A stretch of 8,710 bases of DNA. Origin: DASVBJ01 sp036375895. GTDB taxonomy: Bacteria; Actinomycetota; Actinomycetes; JACCUZ01. Both the position numbers and the translations under genes were made by a program. The DNA lies in the NCBI GenBank assembly GCA_036375895.1, contig DASVBJ010000352.1:1-8710 (forward strand). Direction: 5' to 3'. Numbering within the stretch: the first letter of the stretch is position 1; each line of letters starts with the position of its first letter. Below the pieces are notes generated by a model. The model searched no databases, had not been told where the DNA came from, and was given only the letters and a program-made list of their open reading frames with translations. Below are positions 5,908 through 8,710 of the stretch, in pieces.

Positions 5908-8574
5908 ATGTCATGGTTCGCGCCCTCCCGCAGCGCCGGGAGCCGCGCGATCGTCACCGGTGCGGGGGGTCTGCTGGCGTCGGGCCCGGTCCTGCACCTG
6001 CTCGGCCTCGACGTCGCCGCCGACCTCGCGACGCGGGCGACCGTGGCGGCCGCCACCGCGCTGGCGGTGCTCCTCCTCGTCCGGCGCGCCCGGCCCGAGC
6101 CGCCGGACCGACGGCGGCCCTGGCTGCTGCTGGTGGCCGCCACGCTCGCGGAGGGCGCCTGGGCGGTGCTGCTGGGCGAGGACGTCGGCCCGTCCGCCCT
6201 CGGCAGTCTCGGGCACCTGGTGGCCGGGCCGCTGCTCGCGGTGGCGCTGTGGGGGCTGCCCGCCCCGGTGGAGTGCCGCAAGAGCTGGGTGTCGACGGCG
6301 CTGGACGCTGCGACGGCCTGGCTCGCCAGCGCGATCGCGACCTGGGAGCTCTTCGTGGCTGACGAGGGGGCGGCCGGCTGGGCCTGGCTCGGGCTGATGG
6401 CCGACCCGCTGGTGAACGTCGCGGTCGTGACCTCGGTGGTGGCCGTCCTGGCGCGGGCCCGCCGACCGGGCGGGCTCGCCTTCGGGGCGCTGGCCGGCCT
6501 GTGCGCCGGGGCCGCGCTGCTCGCCGCGGCCGGCACCGCGGCCCGTCACGGGGTCGCGCCGGGCCTGGTGTCGCCCGTGCTCGCGGCCGGTCTGCTGGCG
6601 GTCGCCCTCGGGGCCTGGCTGCCGCCCGAGGGGGTGGAGTCCGAGCTGGTGAGCCGGTCCCGCGAGCGGGTCGCGGTGCTGGTGCCCCTCGCCCCGCTGG
6701 CCGTCGCCGCGGCGGTGCTGCTCTCCGCCCTGCTCCTGCGGGTGTCGCTCTCGCCGGTCGCCCTGGTCTGCGCGGCCCTGCTCGCGGCTGCGCTCGTCGG
6801 CGGTGCGGTGCTGGCCCGGCTGGAGAGCCTCGCCGTGGAGCGGTCCCTCGACGACCTGGTCGTCAAGCGCACGATGACGCTCGGGACGCGGGAGAAGTGG
6901 TTCCGCTCGCTGGTGCGTAACTCCTCCGACGTCATCACCGTCGTGGACGTGCGCGGCGTGGTGCGCTACCAGACCCCGTCCGTCACGCGGATCCTCGGCC
7001 ACGACCCGCAGCTGCTCGTGGGGACCCGGATCACCGGCCTGATGCGTCCCGCTGACGGGCGCAAGCTGGAGGCCGCGCTGGCGGCCGCGGCGCGCAACCC
7101 CGGCCGTCCGGTCACGCTGGAGTTCCCGATCTGGCACCAGAAGGGACGCTGGTGCGACACCGAGACGACGATCACCTCGCTCGTGCACGACCCCGACATC
7201 CGCGGTCTGGTGCTCAACAGCCGTGACGTCTCCGAGCGCCGGCAGCTCGAGGAGCAGCTGACGCAGCAGGCCTACTCCGACGCGCTGACGGGGCTGGCCA
7301 ACCGGGCGTTCTTCCGCACCCGTGTCGAGGAGGCGCTGGCGCAGTCCTTCGCCGCGGCCGAGGTGGCGGTGCTGTTCCTCGACCTCGACGGCTTCAAGGG
7401 CGTCAACGACGCGCAGGGGCACCACGTCGGCGACGAGCTGCTCGGCCTCGTCGGCAAGCGGCTGGCGCACTCGGTGCGGCCGGGGGACGTCGTCGCCCGG
7501 CTCGGCGGGGACGAGTTCGCCATCCTCGTGACGGGGCCGGACGCCGAGGAGGCCGCGGTCTGGGTGGCCGAGCGGGTGCGCCGGTCCCTCGCCTCACCGT
7601 TCGTGCTGGACGGGCGGGAGCTGGCGCTCGGGGCCTCGACGGGGATCGCCGTGAGCGACCGCGGCGACGAGACCGCCGACCAGCTGCTACGCAACGCGGA
7701 CCTCGCGATGTACCGCGCGAAGGCCCGTCGTGACCTCGGCTTCGTGCGCTTCGAGTCGCAGATGCACGATGCGCTGATGGCGCGGATGCAGGCCGAGTCC
7801 GACCTGCGGCACGCCGTCGCGAACGGTGACCTGGTCCTGCACTACCAGCCGGTCGTCGAGCTCGGCAGCGGACGCATCGTCGGAGTGGAGGCGCTGGTCC
7901 GCTGGGCGCACCACGAGCGGGGCCTCGTCTCGCCCGGCGAGTTCATCGAGCTCGCCGAGGAGACCGGGCTGGTCAGCGACATCGGCTCCTGGGCGATCCT
8001 GGAGTGCTGCCGGCAGGGGGCGCGCTGGCAGCGGTACGCCGGGCCGGGCGGGGTGTTCAAGGTCGCCGTCAACGTCTCGGCGCGTCAGCTCACGTCGGCG
8101 CTGCCCCGCCAGGTGCGGGACGCCCTCGTCGAGACGGGGGTCCCGGGGTCGGCGCTGACCCTGGAGATGACCGAGAGCGTCCTCATGGAGCGCACCGACG
8201 AGGTCGTCGAGCTCCTGCGCCGGATGAAGACGATGGGGGTGAAGGTCGCGGTCGACGACTTCGGCACGGGCTACTCGTCGCTGTCCTACCTCTCGCGGTT
8301 CCCCGTGGACATCCTGAAGATCGACCGGTCCTTCGTGCAGCACATCGGCAGCGACTGCACCGAGCAGGGCGAGCTGGCCGGCACCATCGTGCGGCTGGGC
8401 GAGTCGCTGCGGCTCGAGACGGTCGCGGAGGGCATCGAGACCGAGCACCAGCGGGAGATCCTCGCCCGGATGGGCTGCACGTTCGGTCAGGGCTACCTGT
8501 TCGCCCGCCCAATGCCCGCGGACGAGCTGGACGCGGTGCTGGCGGAGCAGCAGCCCTCCGCCGTCACCGCCTGA
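5908..8574 (+). CDS. Membrane-bound PAS-GGDEF-EAL protein (diguanylate cyclase/c-di-GMP phosphodiesterase)
   Basis: Predicted to make and degrade the second messenger c-di-GMP, with catalytic domains in the cytoplasm. It is 888 residues from this ATG. Residues 14-303 are hydrophobic, with about ten likely membrane helices (for example 71-89, 99-117, 129-150, 188-209, 219-237, 255-278, 281-303). This region matches no sensor domain I can name. A PAS domain follows at about 328-445, then GGDEF at about 455-617. Its site GGDEF (533-537) is intact, as is the inhibitory I-site RPGD (524-527), five residues upstream. The EAL domain (about 631-880) keeps EAL 661-663, Asn722, Glu753, Asp783, Asp784, Lys804, Glu841 and Gln861, so both activities are possible on paper. 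Start: a TTG at 5884 would add eight residues. A stop at 5857 bounds the frame, and neither start has a good ribosome binding site. The gene stands alone between two hairpins. Confidence 0.94.
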   Translation: MSWFAPSRSAGSRAIVTGAGGLLASGPVLHLLGLDVAADLATRATVAAATALAVLLLVRRARPEPPDRRRPWLLLVAATLAEGAWAVLLGEDVGPSALGSLGHLVAGPLLAVALWGLPAPVECRKSWVSTALDAATAWLASAIATWELFVADEGAAGWAWLGLMADPLVNVAVVTSVVAVLARARRPGGLAFGALAGLCAGAALLAAAGTAARHGVAPGLVSPVLAAGLLAVALGAWLPPEGVESELVSRSRERVAVLVPLAPLAVAAAVLLSALLLRVSLSPVALVCAALLAAALVGGAVLARLESLAVERSLDDLVVKRTMTLGTREKWFRSLVRNSSDVITVVDVRGVVRYQTPSVTRILGHDPQLLVGTRITGLMRPADGRKLEAALAAAARNPGRPVTLEFPIWHQKGRWCDTETTITSLVHDPDIRGLVLNSRDVSERRQLEEQLTQQAYSDALTGLANRAFFRTRVEEALAQSFAAAEVAVLFLDLDGFKGVNDAQGHHVGDELLGLVGKRLAHSVRPGDVVARLGGDEFAILVTGPDAEEAAVWVAERVRRSLASPFVLDGRELALGASTGIAVSDRGDETADQLLRNADLAMYRAKARRDLGFVRFESQMHDALMARMQAESDLRHAVANGDLVLHYQPVVELGSGRIVGVEALVRWAHHERGLVSPGEFIELAEETGLVSDIGSWAILECCRQGARWQRYAGPGGVFKVAVNVSARQLTSALPRQVRDALVETGVPGSALTLEMTESVLMERTDEVVELLRRMKTMGVKVAVDDFGTGYSSLSYLSRFPVDILKIDRSFVQHIGSDCTEQGELAGTIVRLGESLRLETVAEGIETEHQREILARMGCTFGQGYLFARPMPADELDAVLAEQQPSAVTA

Positions 8575-8604
8575 CGCCCGCCCCCCGCGCGCCGCTCCCC
8601 CTTC

Positions 8605-8660
8605 CCCGGCAGCGATCATGCACGTTCCGTCGCGACGGAACGTGCATGATCGCTGCCGGG
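8605..8660. repeat. Perfect 56-bp palindrome, likely terminator or dispersed intergenic repeat
   Basis: Two 28-base arms are exactly complementary with no unpaired spacer. The centre reads gttccgtcgcgacggaac, and the outer ends are cccggcag and ctgccggg. It begins 30 bp after the stop of the GGDEF-EAL gene. Transcribed from either strand it forms a very stable hairpin, so it can end transcription from both sides. No T-tract follows. An alternative outer pairing exists between ccgctccc (8592-8599) and gggagcgg (8658-8665). Its length and perfection exceed what a terminator needs, and a REP-like dispersed element is an alternative. Confidence 0.9.
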
Positions 8661-8666
8661 AGCGGG

Positions 8667-8693
8667 GCGTTACCCGGTTGTTGGCGTTACTCG
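8667..8693. repeat. Short direct repeat GCGTTACYCG, two copies 17 bp apart
   Basis: GCGTTACCCG at 8667-8676 and GCGTTACTCG at 8684-8693 differ at one base. A related copy, GGGTTACTCG, lies at 5814-5823, also just after a hairpin. The repeats may be regulator half-sites, or chance. The second copy would include a stop codon if a minus-strand gene ends here. Confidence 0.35.
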
Positions 8694-8710
8694 ACCCGGC
8701 CGCCGAGGTG
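8687..8710 (-). CDS. Possible C-terminal end of a convergent gene (partial)
   Basis: Read on the minus strand from the right edge, the bases translate as HLGGRVE followed by TAA at 8689-8687. A convergent gene ending here would place the 56-bp palindrome between two gene ends, the classic position for a bidirectional terminator. Seven codons are far too few to identify a product or to prove coding. Confidence 0.3.
   Translation of the reverse strand, partial: HLGGRVE

Noticed and set aside
5911..7470. A 519-codon open frame on the minus strand under the GGDEF-EAL gene
   Set aside because: The composition (Arg, Gly, Gln and His in runs) is that of an antisense shadow. The plus strand has intact PAS and GGDEF domains.

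Overview
The window is about 8.7 kb of very GC-rich DNA with strong codon bias. Its proteins are actinobacterial in character: the HflX sequence reads like those of Streptomyces and relatives, malate synthase is of the A type, and GTG starts and TTG start candidates are used. A high-GC member of the Actinomycetota is the best fit. I cannot name the genus.

Layout. Positions 1-4152 hold a minus-strand operon, transcribed right to left as aceB (malate synthase A), glcD, glcE. The last gene runs off the left edge. Gaps are 15 nt and 1 nt, and each gene has a GGAGG-type ribosome binding site. A candidate SigA-type promoter for the operon lies at 4221-4250. The divergent plus-strand gene hflX (start about 4351, stop 5784) encodes the ribosome-associated GTPase and ends in a tight GC hairpin (5792-5812). 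A 95-nt leader with small inverted repeats precedes a large plus-strand gene (5908-8574). It encodes a membrane protein with a roughly ten-helix N-terminal region, then PAS, GGDEF and EAL domains. A perfect 56-bp palindrome at 8605-8660 follows it. The last 24 bases could be the end of a convergent minus-strand gene.

How the genes work together. GlcD and GlcE are the two flavin-domain subunits of glycolate oxidase, which makes glyoxylate. Malate synthase condenses glyoxylate with acetyl-CoA to give malate. The operon is therefore a short route from glycolate to the TCA cycle. No isocitrate lyase is in view, and the Fe-S subunit GlcF would be expected just beyond position 1. HflX and the c-di-GMP enzyme are independent units.

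I see no clearly new multi-gene system. The points most worth a second look are the 56-bp palindrome, the uncharacterised multi-helix sensor region of the GGDEF-EAL protein together with its leader, and the in-frame 12-bp minisatellite inside glcE.
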